This document shows, piece by piece, positions 1-8,744 of a stretch of DNA of 64,000 nt. How positions within the stretch are numbered: position 1 is the first letter of the stretch; each line of letters begins with the position of its first letter. Below the pieces are notes generated by a model. It was not told the DNA's origin and did no database searches. It saw only the letters and a list, made by a program, of their open reading frames with translations. Position numbers and translations under genes: made by a program. This DNA comes from Novosphingobium sp. RL4 (GTDB lineage Bacteria > Pseudomonadota > Alphaproteobacteria > Sphingomonadales > Sphingomonadaceae): NCBI RefSeq assembly GCF_035658495.1, contig NZ_CP141944.1, positions 708,001 through 772,000 of the forward strand. Reading direction: 5' to 3'.

Positions 1-1155
1 AGTGGAAACGCGGTAGATCATGACATGCTTGTAGGGCTTGCCGGGATCGACGCGGGTGGAAGGGAAGTTCGGGTGATTCGGCGAATCCGGGAACTTCTGC
101 GGTTCCAGTGCGATGCCGTCGCCCATGCGGTAGAGGTGGCTGTTCTTGCCGATGAAGGTGCCGTCCAGGAAGTTGCCGGCGTAGAACTGCACGCCCGGTT
201 CGGTCGTCAGCAGTTCGAGCACGCGGCCCGAAGCAGGATCTTCGAGGCGGGCGGCCAGTTCGGGAGTCTTGGTCACGCCCTTGTCGAGCGCGAAGTTGTG
301 ATCGTAGCCACGGCCCATGACGATCTGCTCGTCCTTGCCGTCGCGGATGCCTTCGCCGACCAGGCGGGCCTTGCGGAAGTCGAACACGGTGCCGGTTACG
401 TCACGCAGTTCGCCGGTGGGGATCAGCTTGTCGTTGACAGGGGTGTAGTGGCCGGCCGGGATCGTCAGCAGGCTCTGCAGGGCGTCGCGCGGGCTGCCTT
501 CGCCGGCCATGTTGAAGATGGCGTGATTGGTCATGTTGAGCACGGTCGGCTTGTCGGTGGTCGCTTCGAACACGACCTGCAGGTTGCCCTTCTCGTCAAG
601 CGAGTAGGTCACCCTGGTCTTCACCGTGCCGGGATAGCCCGAATCGCCGTCGGGGCTGACGAGCGAGAACACCGCCGTCGCCACCGGGCCGGACTTGATC
701 GATTCGACCTTCCAGTTCTGGACGTCGAAGCCCTTGCCGCCGCCGTGCAGCGACTGGCCGTGATCGTTCTGGGGAAGCTGGTAGGTCTTGCCGTCGAGCG
801 TGAACTTGCCGTCGGCGATGCGGTTGCCGTAGCGGCCGATGGTGGCGCCCCAGTAATTCGGGCGCTTTTCATAGCTGGCGACATCGTCATAGCCGAGCAG
901 GATGTCGGCCGACTTGCCCTCGCGGTCGGGGGCCATCATCTTCCACAGCGTGGCGCCGTAAGTCAGGATCGTCGCCGAGACGCCGTTGGCGGCCTTGAGC
1001 GTGACCGCGCTGACTTGCGTGCCATCGGAAAGTGCGCCCGCCGGAGCCTGCGAGGCATCGGCGGCGAGTGCCGGATTCGAAAGGGAAAGGGCTGCAATGG
1101 CCAGGGCTGGGGCGGATATCGCCGTGCTTACAAACGCCTTGCGCAGTTTCCTCAT
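1..1155 (-). CDS. galM: Aldose 1-epimerase (mutarotase), exported, 3' end cut by window edge
   Basis: Interconverts alpha and beta anomers of aldoses such as galactose or arabinose. The minus-strand frame is open from the window edge to an ATG at 1155. The protein begins MRKLRKAF followed by a hydrophobic stretch ending NPALAADA, a typical signal peptide, so it should act in the periplasm. Family motifs are visible in order: NRIADGKF, LHGGGKGFD, NMTNHAIFN (with the catalytic-region histidine) and YDHNFALD. An in-frame ATG at 1170 is possible, but 1155 has GGGAG a suitable distance upstream. The gene is divergent from the FucP-type importer, with an operator-like palindrome between them. At least 385 codons are in the window and the C-terminus is missing. 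Confidence 0.9.
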   Translation of the reverse strand, partial: MRKLRKAFVSTAISAPALAIAALSLSNPALAADASQAPAGALSDGTQVSAVTLKAANGVSATILTYGATLWKMMAPDREGKSADILLGYDDVASYEKRPNYWGATIGRYGNRIADGKFTLDGKTYQLPQNDHGQSLHGGGKGFDVQNWKVESIKSGPVATAVFSLVSPDGDSGYPGTVKTRVTYSLDEKGNLQVVFEATTDKPTVLNMTNHAIFNMAGEGSPRDALQSLLTIPAGHYTPVNDKLIPTGELRDVTGTVFDFRKARLVGEGIRDGKDEQIVMGRGYDHNFALDKGVTKTPELAARLEDPASGRVLELLTTEPGVQFYAGNFLDGTFIGKNSHLYRMGDGIALEPQKFPDSPNHPNFPSTRVDPGKPYKHVMIYRVST

Positions 1156-1236
1156 TGCCCTAGCTCCCATATCTTTGTGTAAGTCGATTCTGCATCTTGG
1201 TTTCCGACGCGGCCCATTGACGACGCCGTGTCGCGC

Positions 1237-1252
1237 ATATAGTCCGACAAAT
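1237..1252. promoter_or_regulatory. Candidate FCD/GntR operator in the galM / importer divergent region
   Basis: The core TAGTCCGACAA (1240-1250) fits the TNGTNNNACNA pattern bound by many FadR/FCD-type GntR regulators. Very similar palindromes lie upstream of the TonB receptor (12969-12999), and a related site lies upstream of the dehydrogenase operon (3586-3602). The repressor encoded at 2745-3503 is the obvious candidate ligand. The match is visible in the sequence; binding is inferred. Confidence 0.5.
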
Positions 1253-1316
1253 AGAAAGAGCGCAAGCCGGTTTGCCGCAGGGCACGGCGCGGTTCTCTGG
1301 TAAAGAGAGGATAGTC

Positions 1317-2633
1317 ATGCCCCCAGTGGTTTCATCTGGAGATGCCCCGGTGCTTCACGCGCAGCCAGCGGGCGTCCGCTACGGCCCGGCGCTGACGCTG
1401 CTTGCCAGCCTGTTTTTCATGTGGGGCTTCATCACCGTCATCAACAACACGCTGCTGCCGCACCTGCGCAGCGTGTTCGACCTGAGCTACACCCAGACGA
1501 CGCTTATCGAATCGGTGTGGTTCATCGCCTATTTCGTGGCCTCGATTCCCTCGGCGAAGCTGATCGAACGCGTCGGCTACCAGAAGTCGCTGGTCACCGG
1601 CCTGCTGATCATGGCCGCCGGCGGGCTGGGCATGATGCTGGCTGCCAGCATCCCGTCCTACGGCATCACGCTGGTCATGCTCTTCGTGATCGCCAGCGGC
1701 ATCACCCTGCTTCAGGTTGCGGCGAATCCCTATGTCGCCGTCGTCGGCAAGCCCGAGACCGCGTCCTCGCGCCTCAACCTGGTGCAGGCGCTCAACTCGG
1801 CCGGCACCATGCTGGCCCCGCTGTTCGGCGCCTACCTGATTCTTGGTCGTTCCAAGAGCGGGACCTCGGCCGCCGGCACGGTCCTGACCGATGCCGAGCG
1901 TCTGGCTGACGCCCATTCGGTGATCCTGCCTTACGCGCTGGTCGCGGTGGTGCTGGTCATTCTGGCCGTGGTGATCGCCAAGTTCCCGCTGCCCTCGATG
2001 GGTACGGCGAACTCGCGCCTTGCCAAGGAGCAGCGCAAACACCTCTCGCTGTGGAATCACCGCAACCTCGTATTCGGCATTCCCGCGATCTTCATCTACC
2101 TGATCGCCGAGATCGGCGTGGCGAATCTCTTCGTGAACTTCGTCAGCCAGCCCGACATCGCCAACCTGACGCATGAACAGGCGGGCAAGTACCTTACCTT
2201 CCTGTGGGGCGGCATGATGGTCGGCCGTTTCGCGGGCTCCGCGATCATGCAGCGTTTCGACGCGGGCAAGGTTCTGGCGTTCTTCTCGGTCGGCGCCTTC
2301 GCGGTAATGGTCGTGACGATCTTCGCCCATGGCCCGGTTGCGATGTGGTCGCTGATCCTTGTCGGCCTGTTCCACTCGATCATGTTCCCGACCATTTTCA
2401 CCCTCGGCATCAAGGGCCTTGGCCCGCTGACCGAGGAAGGCTCGGGCCTGCTGGTCATGGCGATCGCCGGCGGCGCGCTGGTGATCGTGCAGGGGTGGCT
2501 GGCCGACAACTTCGGTCTCCAGAACTCGTTCATCCTGACCGCGGTATGCGAACTCTACGTGCTGTTCTACGCTCTGTGGGGCAGCAAGGTCACGAACGCG
2601 GAACCGGATCTGGTTCCCGAGGGGGCCGAGTAA
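1317..2633 (+). CDS. FucP-family sugar:H+ symporter (MFS)
   Basis: Inner-membrane major facilitator of 438 residues with about 12 hydrophobic segments, resembling L-fucose/galactose/glucose permeases of the FucP group (FMWGFITVINNTLLPHL near residue 40 and ANPYVAVVGKPE near residue 140 are typical). It should import the sugar released by the neighbouring glycosidases, most likely L-arabinose or D-galactose; the substrate cannot be read from sequence. ATG 1317 is chosen over an upstream in-frame start at 1272 because AGAGAGGA lies 5-6 bases upstream and the family start fits. It is divergent from galM and followed by a strong terminator. Confidence 0.88.
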   Translation: MPPVVSSGDAPVLHAQPAGVRYGPALTLLASLFFMWGFITVINNTLLPHLRSVFDLSYTQTTLIESVWFIAYFVASIPSAKLIERVGYQKSLVTGLLIMAAGGLGMMLAASIPSYGITLVMLFVIASGITLLQVAANPYVAVVGKPETASSRLNLVQALNSAGTMLAPLFGAYLILGRSKSGTSAAGTVLTDAERLADAHSVILPYALVAVVLVILAVVIAKFPLPSMGTANSRLAKEQRKHLSLWNHRNLVFGIPAIFIYLIAEIGVANLFVNFVSQPDIANLTHEQAGKYLTFLWGGMMVGRFAGSAIMQRFDAGKVLAFFSVGAFAVMVVTIFAHGPVAMWSLILVGLFHSIMFPTIFTLGIKGLGPLTEEGSGLLVMAIAGGALVIVQGWLADNFGLQNSFILTAVCELYVLFYALWGSKVTNAEPDLVPEGAE

Positions 2634-2654
2634 TCCGCGCTATCCAGCGTCAAC

Positions 2655-2697
2655 GAAAAGGCCCCGGCGAGCGATCGCCGGGGCCTTTTCTTTTTTT
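2655..2697 (+). terminator. Rho-independent terminator after the sugar symporter
   Basis: A perfect GC-rich hairpin (GAAAAGGCCCCGGCG paired with its complement around a GCGAT loop) is followed directly by a T-rich tail (ttctttttttgg). It sits 22 bases after the symporter stop and isolates it from the convergent repressor gene. A second short inverted repeat at 2711-2729 (GCCCGGAC TT GGTCCGGGC) may serve the minus-strand repressor gene. Confidence 0.9.
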
Positions 2698-2744
2698 GGA
2701 TTATGGATGGGCCCGGACTTGGTCCGGGCGCGTTGGCGTCGGGC

Positions 2745-3503
2745 TTACTTTTTCTCCATGGCGCTGCGCGTGTCCTCCAGTGCCAGATCGACCAGCACGT
2801 TCATCGCTTCGGCAGCGGTCGCCGCATCCCCGGCGGCGATCGCGTCATAGACGCGGACGTGATCGGGGATCGGGTTGCGGGGCAGGGCGCGGGCCCGCTG
2901 CTTGAACTGGGTGGTCCAGTTCACCGCAGCACCGATCGAGGCGCTGAGCACGAGCAGGGCGTCGTTGCGGGTGGCCTGGAGAATCGCGTTGTGGAAGTCG
3001 CGATCCGCCGCGCGGCCGGCCTCGGTGGTCAGGGTGTGCCGCCGCATCGCGGCCAGCGCATCCTTCATCGCCTTGAGGTCGTTCTTGTCCCGGCGCTGCG
3101 CGGCAAGCCGCGCGGCGGCAGGCTCCACGATGGCGCGCAGTTCGAAGAGGCTGCGCACGAACTCGATGTCCGGCTCTCCCGCGAAGGCCCAGCCGAGCAC
3201 TTCGGGATCGAGCAGGTTCCAGCGGTCCCTCGGCAGCACCCGCGTTCCGGCCTTGGGGCGGCTGGCGACCAGGCCCTTGGCGGTGAGGACCTGAATGGCT
3301 TCCCGATAGGCGCTGCGCGAGACCTGGAGTTCCTCGGCGAAGGCGACTTCACCAGAAAGAATGTCCCCGGGCGCATATTTGCCGGACAAGATGGCCGTTC
3401 CCAGTTTATGGGCGATCGCACCGTGCAGGCGGCGGCCCGGACCCCGAGCCTCGTCGGCCGGCCTTGCACTTTCTTCATCGTTCACGAAATTGGCTTCTGA
3501 CAC
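2745..3503 (-). CDS. GntR-family (FadR/FCD-type) transcriptional regulator
   Basis: DNA-binding protein of about 252 residues. It has an N-terminal winged helix (GKYAPGDILSGEVAFAEEL then VSRSAYREAIQVLTAKGLV) and an all-helical FCD ligand domain (FELRAIVEPAAARLAA, DRDFHNAIL), as in sugar-acid-responsive FadR-group repressors. GTG 3503 is favoured as start because GGAGG at 3515-3519 would directly abut the alternative GTG at 3515; the choice is not certain. It is divergent from the dehydrogenase operon. The effector is probably a sugar acid or 2-keto-3-deoxy acid of the arabinose/galactose route (inference). Confidence 0.87.
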   Translation of the reverse strand: MSEANFVNDEESARPADEARGPGRRLHGAIAHKLGTAILSGKYAPGDILSGEVAFAEELQVSRSAYREAIQVLTAKGLVASRPKAGTRVLPRDRWNLLDPEVLGWAFAGEPDIEFVRSLFELRAIVEPAAARLAAQRRDKNDLKAMKDALAAMRRHTLTTEAGRAADRDFHNAILQATRNDALLVLSASIGAAVNWTTQFKQRARALPRNPIPDHVRVYDAIAAGDAATAAEAMNVLVDLALEDTRSAMEKK

Positions 3504-3585
3504 TGTTATTGGCACCTCCCGAAGGGAACGTAACAGCCCTTCTCACGCGAAGGAACGACAAACATTGCGTTTCCTGTGCGCTGGG

Positions 3586-3602
3586 AATATGTCGGAGTAA
3601 AT
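3586..3602. promoter_or_regulatory. Candidate operator half-matching the TonB-receptor palindromes
   Basis: AATATGTCGGAGTAAAT in the 112-bp divergent gap between the repressor and the dehydrogenase operon matches 13 of 17 positions of AATTAGTCCGAGTAATT at 12984-13000. It ends just before the GGGAG ribosome-binding site of the dehydrogenase, so a bound repressor would block transcription or translation initiation there. It matches the FCD consensus less well than the other sites. Confidence 0.4.
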
Positions 3603-3615
3603 AGGGAGACCCCAA

Positions 3616-5142
3616 ATGACCGAATTCCGTTCCATCGTGGCCGAAACCGGTGAGCCGCACGGCGAACCTCTGGCCGTGAACGGCCCCGCCGACGTCGCCG
3701 CAGCCTGCGCCGCCGCTGCCGCTGCTTTCGACACTTATCGCGCCACCGATCGTGAAACGCGCGCTGCGTTCCTCGAACGAATCGCCGACGAGATCATCGC
3801 CATCGGCGATTCGCTGATCGAAGCCTACATTGCCGAAAGCGGACTGCCCCGTGGTCGCGGCGAGGGCGAGCGTGGCCGTACCGTCGGCCAGCTGCGCCTG
3901 TTCGCCGATGTCGTCCGCAAGGGTCAGTGGCAGCAGCTGCGTATCGATCCGGCTCTGCCGGACCGCGCCCCGCTGCCTCGTCCCGACCTGCGCCTGCGCA
4001 TGATTCCGGTGGGTCCGGTTGCCGTGTTCGGCGCCTCGAACTTCCCGCTCGCCTTCTCGACCGCCGGTGGTGACACCGCTTCGGCGCTCGCCGCCGGTTG
4101 CCCGGTCGTGGTCAAGGGTCACCCGGCCCACCCGATCACCGGCAGCCTGATTGCCGCCGCGATCACCAAGGCCGTGAAGGACGCCGGTCTTCCCGAAGGC
4201 GTGTTCCAGCACCTCGTCGGCCCGTCGAACGAACTCGGCGCCGCGCTGGTCCAGGATCCGCGCATCATGGCGGTCGGCTTCACCGGCTCGCGCGGTGGCG
4301 GTCTCGCCCTCGCCAAGCTGGCCCAGGCCCGCGAAGTGCCGATCCCGGTCTATGCCGAAATGTCGAGCATCAACCCCGTCCTGCTGCTTCCCGAAGCGCT
4401 GAAGGCACGCGGCGAAGCGCTCGGCACCGCTTTCGTCGGTTCGCTGACGATGGGCGCCGGCCAGTTCTGCACCAACCCCGGCCTGATCCTGGCTGTCGAG
4501 GGTGAAGGCCTGGACGCCTTCGTCGCGGCCGCCACCGGCGGTGTTGCCGAAGCCAAGCCGCAGACCATGCTCACCACCGGCATCGCCGCTGCTTATGCCA
4601 AGGGCGTCGAAGCGCTTGAAGGCAATGCCGGCGTCGAAACCATCGCCAAGGGCGAAGAAGGCAGCAAGACCACCGGCGGTGCGATCCTGTTCCAGACCAC
4701 GGCTGCCCAGTTCCTCGCCGACAAGGCGATCGGCCACGAAGTGTTCGGCGCTGCGTCGATCGTCGTGCGCTGCAAGGACGAAGCCGAACTCGCCGGCCTG
4801 CTCGAAGGCCTGGAAGGCCAGCTGACCGCCACCCTGCACATGGACGAAGCCGACGAAGCCGCCGCTTCGCGCCTGCTGCCGGTGCTGGAACGCAAGGTCG
4901 GCCGCATCCTCGTCAACGGCTGGCCCACCGGCGTCGAAGTGTGCCACGCGATGGTGCACGGCGGCCCGTTCCCCTCGACCACCGACCCGCGCACCACGTC
5001 GGTCGGCAGCATGGCGATCGACCGCTTCCTGCGCCCGGTCAGCTACCAGAACTTCGCTCAGGGCCTGCTTCCGGCAGAACTGCGCGACGCGGCCTTCGGT
5101 GACGGCGCTCCCCGCCTGATCGACGGCGCACTTACCCTCTAA
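3616..5142 (+). CDS. 2,5-dioxovalerate (alpha-ketoglutaric semialdehyde) dehydrogenase
   Basis: NAD(P)-dependent aldehyde dehydrogenase of 508 residues, oxidising 2,5-dioxopentanoate to 2-oxoglutarate, the last step of oxidative pentose breakdown. It belongs to the KGSADH type: GASNFPLAFS (about residue 140), the general-base glutamate in YAEMSSINPV (about 247) and the nucleophilic cysteine in GAGQFCTNPG (about 284). GGGAG lies 7 bases before ATG 3616. It is the first gene of the catabolic operon, followed after a hairpin by the AraD1 gene. Its place beside an arabinose 1-dehydrogenase and arabinosidases supports an L-arabinose role. Confidence 0.9.
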   Translation: MTEFRSIVAETGEPHGEPLAVNGPADVAAACAAAAAAFDTYRATDRETRAAFLERIADEIIAIGDSLIEAYIAESGLPRGRGEGERGRTVGQLRLFADVVRKGQWQQLRIDPALPDRAPLPRPDLRLRMIPVGPVAVFGASNFPLAFSTAGGDTASALAAGCPVVVKGHPAHPITGSLIAAAITKAVKDAGLPEGVFQHLVGPSNELGAALVQDPRIMAVGFTGSRGGGLALAKLAQAREVPIPVYAEMSSINPVLLLPEALKARGEALGTAFVGSLTMGAGQFCTNPGLILAVEGEGLDAFVAAATGGVAEAKPQTMLTTGIAAAYAKGVEALEGNAGVETIAKGEEGSKTTGGAILFQTTAAQFLADKAIGHEVFGAASIVVRCKDEAELAGLLEGLEGQLTATLHMDEADEAAASRLLPVLERKVGRILVNGWPTGVEVCHAMVHGGPFPSTTDPRTTSVGSMAIDRFLRPVSYQNFAQGLLPAELRDAAFGDGAPRLIDGALTL

Positions 5143-5158
5143 CCAGTCCACTCAATCC

Positions 5159-5192
5159 CTGCGGCGCGCTCCCCCAAGAAGGCGCGCCGCAG
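5159..5192 (+). repeat. Perfect 11-bp stem hairpin between operon genes
   Basis: CTGCGGCGCGC pairs with GCGCGCCGCAG around a 12-base loop. There is no T-tract, and the downstream gene keeps its own GGGAG site, so this is more likely an mRNA-stabilising or partial-attenuation hairpin than a full terminator. Confidence 0.6.
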
Positions 5193-5221
5193 ATAGGGCC
5201 AAGAGCCCGGGAGAGATCTCC

Positions 5222-6226
5222 ATGACCTACCTTCGCCTGCTCCAGCATCGCGCGCCTGACGGCGTGCGCTCCGTCATTCTTGCCGAGGGCGATGCCGCCC
5301 ACTTCCTTCAGGGCGTCACCAGCACCCGCGAACTCGCCCAGCGCGCCATCGCCGAAGGCGTGACGCTGGCCGAAGCCGCCAAGGCTGCCGGACAGGGCGA
5401 AGCGGTCGACATCAAGGCCGAATTCGCGGCCGGCAACCTGCTTGCCCCGATCGACCACGAAGATTCCGCACACCTGCTGATGACCGGCACGGGCCTGACG
5501 CACCTCGGTTCGGCCGAGGGTCGCAACAAGATGCACCAGGCTGCCGCCTCGGGTGAGCATGTCACCGATTCCATGCGCATGTTCCTTGAGGGCCTTGAAG
5601 GCGGCAAGCCCGCCGCGGGCACCGAAGGCCAGCAGCCGGAATGGTTCTACAAGGGCGACGGTCAGCTGCTCGTCGGCCCCGGCGATGCGCTGACCATGCC
5701 CGCCTTCGCCAAGGACGGCGGCGAAGAGCCGGAACTGGCGGGCATCTACCTCGTAGGCGAAGACGGCCATGTCTACCGCCTCGGCCTCGCGCTCGCCAAC
5801 GAGTTCTCGGACCACGTCACCGAGCGTCACAACTACCTGTGGCTTGCGCACTCGAAGCTGCGCCAGGCCGCGCTCGGCCCGGAACTGCTGCTGGGCACCC
5901 CGCCGGAGAAGATCGAGGGCACCAGCAAGATCGTGCGCGGCGGCGAGACGATCTGGGAAAAGCCCTTCCTCTCGGGCGAAGGCAATATGTCGCACACCTT
6001 TGCGAACCTTGAGCATCACCACTTCAAGTACGACCTGTTCCGCCGTTCGGGCGACGTGCATGTCCACTTCTTCGGCACCGCGACGCTCTCGTTCGCCGAC
6101 GGCGTGACCACGCAGGAAGGCGACGTATTCGAGATCGACGCCGCACCCTTCACCCTGCCGGTTTCCAACCCGCTTGCCCGCGCTGCCGCTTCGGGCGAGG
6201 CGACGACAACCGTGAAGGCGCTCTGA
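5222..6226 (+). CDS. araD1: AraD1 (GguC) family protein, FAH-like fold
   Basis: Protein of 334 residues of the AraD1/GguC family found in bacterial arabinose/galactose loci; the fold resembles fumarylacetoacetate hydrolase. Its C-terminal region carries conserved acidic and histidine positions (ALANEFSDHVTE, YLWLAHSKLRQAALGPE, GEGNMSHTFANLEHHHFKYD, then GDVHVHFFGTATLSF). It is probably a dehydratase or related enzyme acting on 2-keto-3-deoxy-arabonate, yielding the substrate of the upstream dehydrogenase; this reaction is inferred from context. GGGAGAG precedes ATG 5222. The next gene starts 3 bases after the stop, so the two are co-translated. Confidence 0.82.
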   Translation: MTYLRLLQHRAPDGVRSVILAEGDAAHFLQGVTSTRELAQRAIAEGVTLAEAAKAAGQGEAVDIKAEFAAGNLLAPIDHEDSAHLLMTGTGLTHLGSAEGRNKMHQAAASGEHVTDSMRMFLEGLEGGKPAAGTEGQQPEWFYKGDGQLLVGPGDALTMPAFAKDGGEEPELAGIYLVGEDGHVYRLGLALANEFSDHVTERHNYLWLAHSKLRQAALGPELLLGTPPEKIEGTSKIVRGGETIWEKPFLSGEGNMSHTFANLEHHHFKYDLFRRSGDVHVHFFGTATLSFADGVTTQEGDVFEIDAAPFTLPVSNPLARAAASGEATTTVKAL

Positions 6227-6229
6227 GCC

Positions 6230-7156
6230 ATGGATCCGATCCGTATCGCCATCGTTGGCGTGGGCAAGATCGCCCGCGACCAGCATATCCCCGCGATCGA
6301 GGGCAACCCGAACTTCAGCCTCGGCGCCACGGTCAGCCCGCATCACCGCGGCCCTGAAGGCATCCCGCACTTCAGCAGCCTCGAAGACCTGGTCGAGAAC
6401 GGCCCGGCCATCGACGCGGTGGCGCTCTGCACCCCGCCGCAGGTCCGCTATGACCTCGCCGCGCTGGCGCTGGCGAAGGGCATGCACGTGTTCCTGGAAA
6501 AGCCGCCGGGCGCCACGCTGGCCGAAGTGGCGGCGCTGGAAAGCCGTGCCGACAAGGTGGGCGTGACGCTGTTCGCTTCGTGGCACTCGCGCTACGCCGC
6601 GGGCGTTGCCCCGGCCCGCGCCTGGCTTGCCGAGCGTACGATCAAGAGCGCCAGGATCGTCTGGCGCGAAGACGTGCGCGTCTGGCATCCGGGTCAGGAC
6701 TGGATCTGGGAACCGGGCGGCCTTGGCGTGTTCGATCCGGGCATCAATGCTCTCTCGATCGCCACGCACATCATGCCGCGCCCGTTCTTCCTCAAGGAAG
6801 CGACGCTCAGCCTGCCGGCCAACCGCGCTGCGCCGATCGCCGCCGATATCGAGTTCCGCGATACCGCCGGAGCCGAAATCCACATGGACCTCGACTGGCG
6901 CCAGACCGGCCCGCAGTCGTGGGACATCATCGTCGAGACTGACGCGGGAACGCTGAAGCTCTCGAACGGCGGCGCCGTGCTCACCCTGCCCACCGGCACA
7001 GAGCACAACGAAGACCTTGAATATCCGGGTCTCTATTCGCGCTTCGCCAACCTGATCCGTGGCGGCCGCAGCGATGTGGACATCGCGCCGCTGCGCCTCG
7101 TGGCCGACGCGTTCCTGCGCGGACGCCGCGAGCTCGTCGAAGAATTCCACGACTGA
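6230..7156 (+). CDS. D-galactose / L-arabinose 1-dehydrogenase (Gfo/Idh/MocA family)
   Basis: NAD(P)-dependent sugar dehydrogenase of 308 residues that oxidises C1 of D-galactose or L-arabinose to the lactone. The Rossmann motif VGVGKIARDQH is at residues 9-19 and the family signature FLEKPPGATLAE near residue 88, with the catalytic lysine in EKP. The substrate-binding region GGLGVFDPGINALSI lies near residue 165. Known members accept both sugars because they are configured alike at C2-C4, so one enzyme could feed both routes encoded here. It starts 3 bases after araD1. A lactonase and sugar-acid dehydratase are not in this stretch and may lie left of the window. Confidence 0.87.
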   Translation: MDPIRIAIVGVGKIARDQHIPAIEGNPNFSLGATVSPHHRGPEGIPHFSSLEDLVENGPAIDAVALCTPPQVRYDLAALALAKGMHVFLEKPPGATLAEVAALESRADKVGVTLFASWHSRYAAGVAPARAWLAERTIKSARIVWREDVRVWHPGQDWIWEPGGLGVFDPGINALSIATHIMPRPFFLKEATLSLPANRAAPIAADIEFRDTAGAEIHMDLDWRQTGPQSWDIIVETDAGTLKLSNGGAVLTLPTGTEHNEDLEYPGLYSRFANLIRGGRSDVDIAPLRLVADAFLRGRRELVEEFHD

Positions 7157-7178
7157 TTTCCCAGGGAGGGGACAAGAC

Positions 7179-8744
7179 ATGTTGAAGGCGCTTCGCCTGA
7201 CCACCGCAGCCGTCCTGCTGAGCGCCACTGCGCTCGCAGGCACGGCTCATGCCGATACCGACGGACAGCCCACCACGGCGACCATCGACGCCGACAAGCC
7301 CGGCGCGGTCTATCATAAGGAAGTCTTCACCCAGTTCGCCGAGCACCTCGGCACGGGGATCTACGGCGGCCTGTGGGTCGGCAAGAACAGCAAGATTCCG
7401 AACACCAACGGTTTCCGCAACGATGTCGTCCGGGCGCTCAAGGACCTCTCGGTCCCCGTGATCCGCTGGCCGGGCGGCTGCTTCGCCGACGAGTACAACT
7501 GGCGTGAAGGCATCGGCCCGCAGAACAAGCGTCCGGTCAAGGTCAACACCCACTGGGGCGGCGTGACCGAGCCGAACACCGTGGGCACGCACGAATTCTT
7601 CGAACTGCTGCGCCAGGTCGGCGCGGAAGCCTATATCGCCGGCAACGTCGGCGACGGCACGCCGCGCGAAATGGCCGAATGGGTCGAATACATGACCGCA
7701 CCTGCCGGTTCGCTGGCTGAGCTGCGCGCCAAAAACGGCCACAAGGAGCCCTGGAAGGTCGCCTACTTCGGCGTCGGCAACGAGCTTTGGGGTTGCGGCG
7801 GGAACATGCGTCCCGAATTCGCGGCCGACGAGACCCGCCGTTATGCCACCTTCGTCAAGGCGCCTGCCGGCACCAAGATCCTGAAGGTCGCCGCGGGCGC
7901 CAATGTCGACGACTACAACTGGACCGAGACGATGATGCGCGTCGCGGCCCCGCAGCTCGACGGCGTTTCGCTGCATTACTACGTCCACCCTGCCGGTGGC
8001 TGGCCGCCGCGTGCGCCCGCCGTCGATTTCGACGAACATGGCTGGGCCGATGCGCTGAACGGCGCGCGCCACATGGACGAGCTGATCACCAGGCACTCGG
8101 CGATCATGGACAAGTACGACCCCGAGAAGCGGGTCTTCCTGGCCGTGGACGAATGGGGTTCGTGGTACGCCCAGGATCCGGGCACGCATCCGGGCTTCCT
8201 GCGCCAGCAGAACACCCTGCGCGACGCGCTGATCGCCTCGGTCCATCTCGATATCTTCGCCAAGCATGCCGACCGCGTGCGGATGACCGCCATCGCCCAG
8301 ATGGTGAACGTGCTCCAGGCGATGATCTTCACCGAAGACAACAAGATGGTGCTCACGCCCACCTACCACGTCTTCGAGATGTACAAGCCGTGGCAGGATG
8401 CCACCGTGCTGCCGATCCAGATCAAGTCGCCCTGGTATCACAAGGACGAGTTCTCGATGCCTGCCGTCAGCGGCTCGGCAGTGAAGGGCAAGGATGGCAA
8501 GATCCATGTCGGCCTGTCGAACCTCGATCCGAACCAGTCCAACACGGTGACGATCAAGCTCGGCGGCGTCAGCGCATCGGCGGCCACGGGCCGTATCCTG
8601 ACGGCACCCGCGATCAACGCGCACAACACCTTCGACGCACCGAATGCGGTGAAGCCCGAGGCCTTCTCCGGCGCCACCGTGCAGGGCGGCAACCTTGTCG
8701 TTACCCTGCCGGCCAAGTCGGTCGTGGTGCTCGAACTGCAATGA
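7179..8744 (+). CDS. Alpha-L-arabinofuranosidase, GH51, exported
   Basis: Releases terminal alpha-L-arabinofuranosyl units from arabinan or arabinoxylan oligosaccharides. The 521-residue protein begins MLKALRLTTAAVLLSATALA with cleavage near GTAHAD, a signal peptide. The (beta/alpha)8 domain has VIRWPGGCFADEYNWREGIG (about residue 95), the acid/base glutamate in GVGNELWG (about 200) and the nucleophile in AVDEWGSWY (about 322). A C-terminal beta-sandwich ends in PAKSVVVLELQ. ATG 7179 has GGGAGGGG upstream; longer in-frame starts lack a site and would destroy the signal peptide. The stop overlaps the next start by 4 bases (ATGA). Confidence 0.92.
   Translation: MLKALRLTTAAVLLSATALAGTAHADTDGQPTTATIDADKPGAVYHKEVFTQFAEHLGTGIYGGLWVGKNSKIPNTNGFRNDVVRALKDLSVPVIRWPGGCFADEYNWREGIGPQNKRPVKVNTHWGGVTEPNTVGTHEFFELLRQVGAEAYIAGNVGDGTPREMAEWVEYMTAPAGSLAELRAKNGHKEPWKVAYFGVGNELWGCGGNMRPEFAADETRRYATFVKAPAGTKILKVAAGANVDDYNWTETMMRVAAPQLDGVSLHYYVHPAGGWPPRAPAVDFDEHGWADALNGARHMDELITRHSAIMDKYDPEKRVFLAVDEWGSWYAQDPGTHPGFLRQQNTLRDALIASVHLDIFAKHADRVRMTAIAQMVNVLQAMIFTEDNKMVLTPTYHVFEMYKPWQDATVLPIQIKSPWYHKDEFSMPAVSGSAVKGKDGKIHVGLSNLDPNQSNTVTIKLGGVSASAATGRILTAPAINAHNTFDAPNAVKPEAFSGATVQGGNLVVTLPAKSVVVLELQ

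Noticed and set aside
25..1182. Plus-strand open frame of 385 codons over galM
   Set aside because: It is the opposite-strand shadow of the aldose epimerase, whose minus frame shows a signal peptide and family motifs.
5132..8741. Long minus-strand frames across the arabinose operon
   Set aside because: All are antisense to genes with clear families, tight spacing and ribosome-binding sites.
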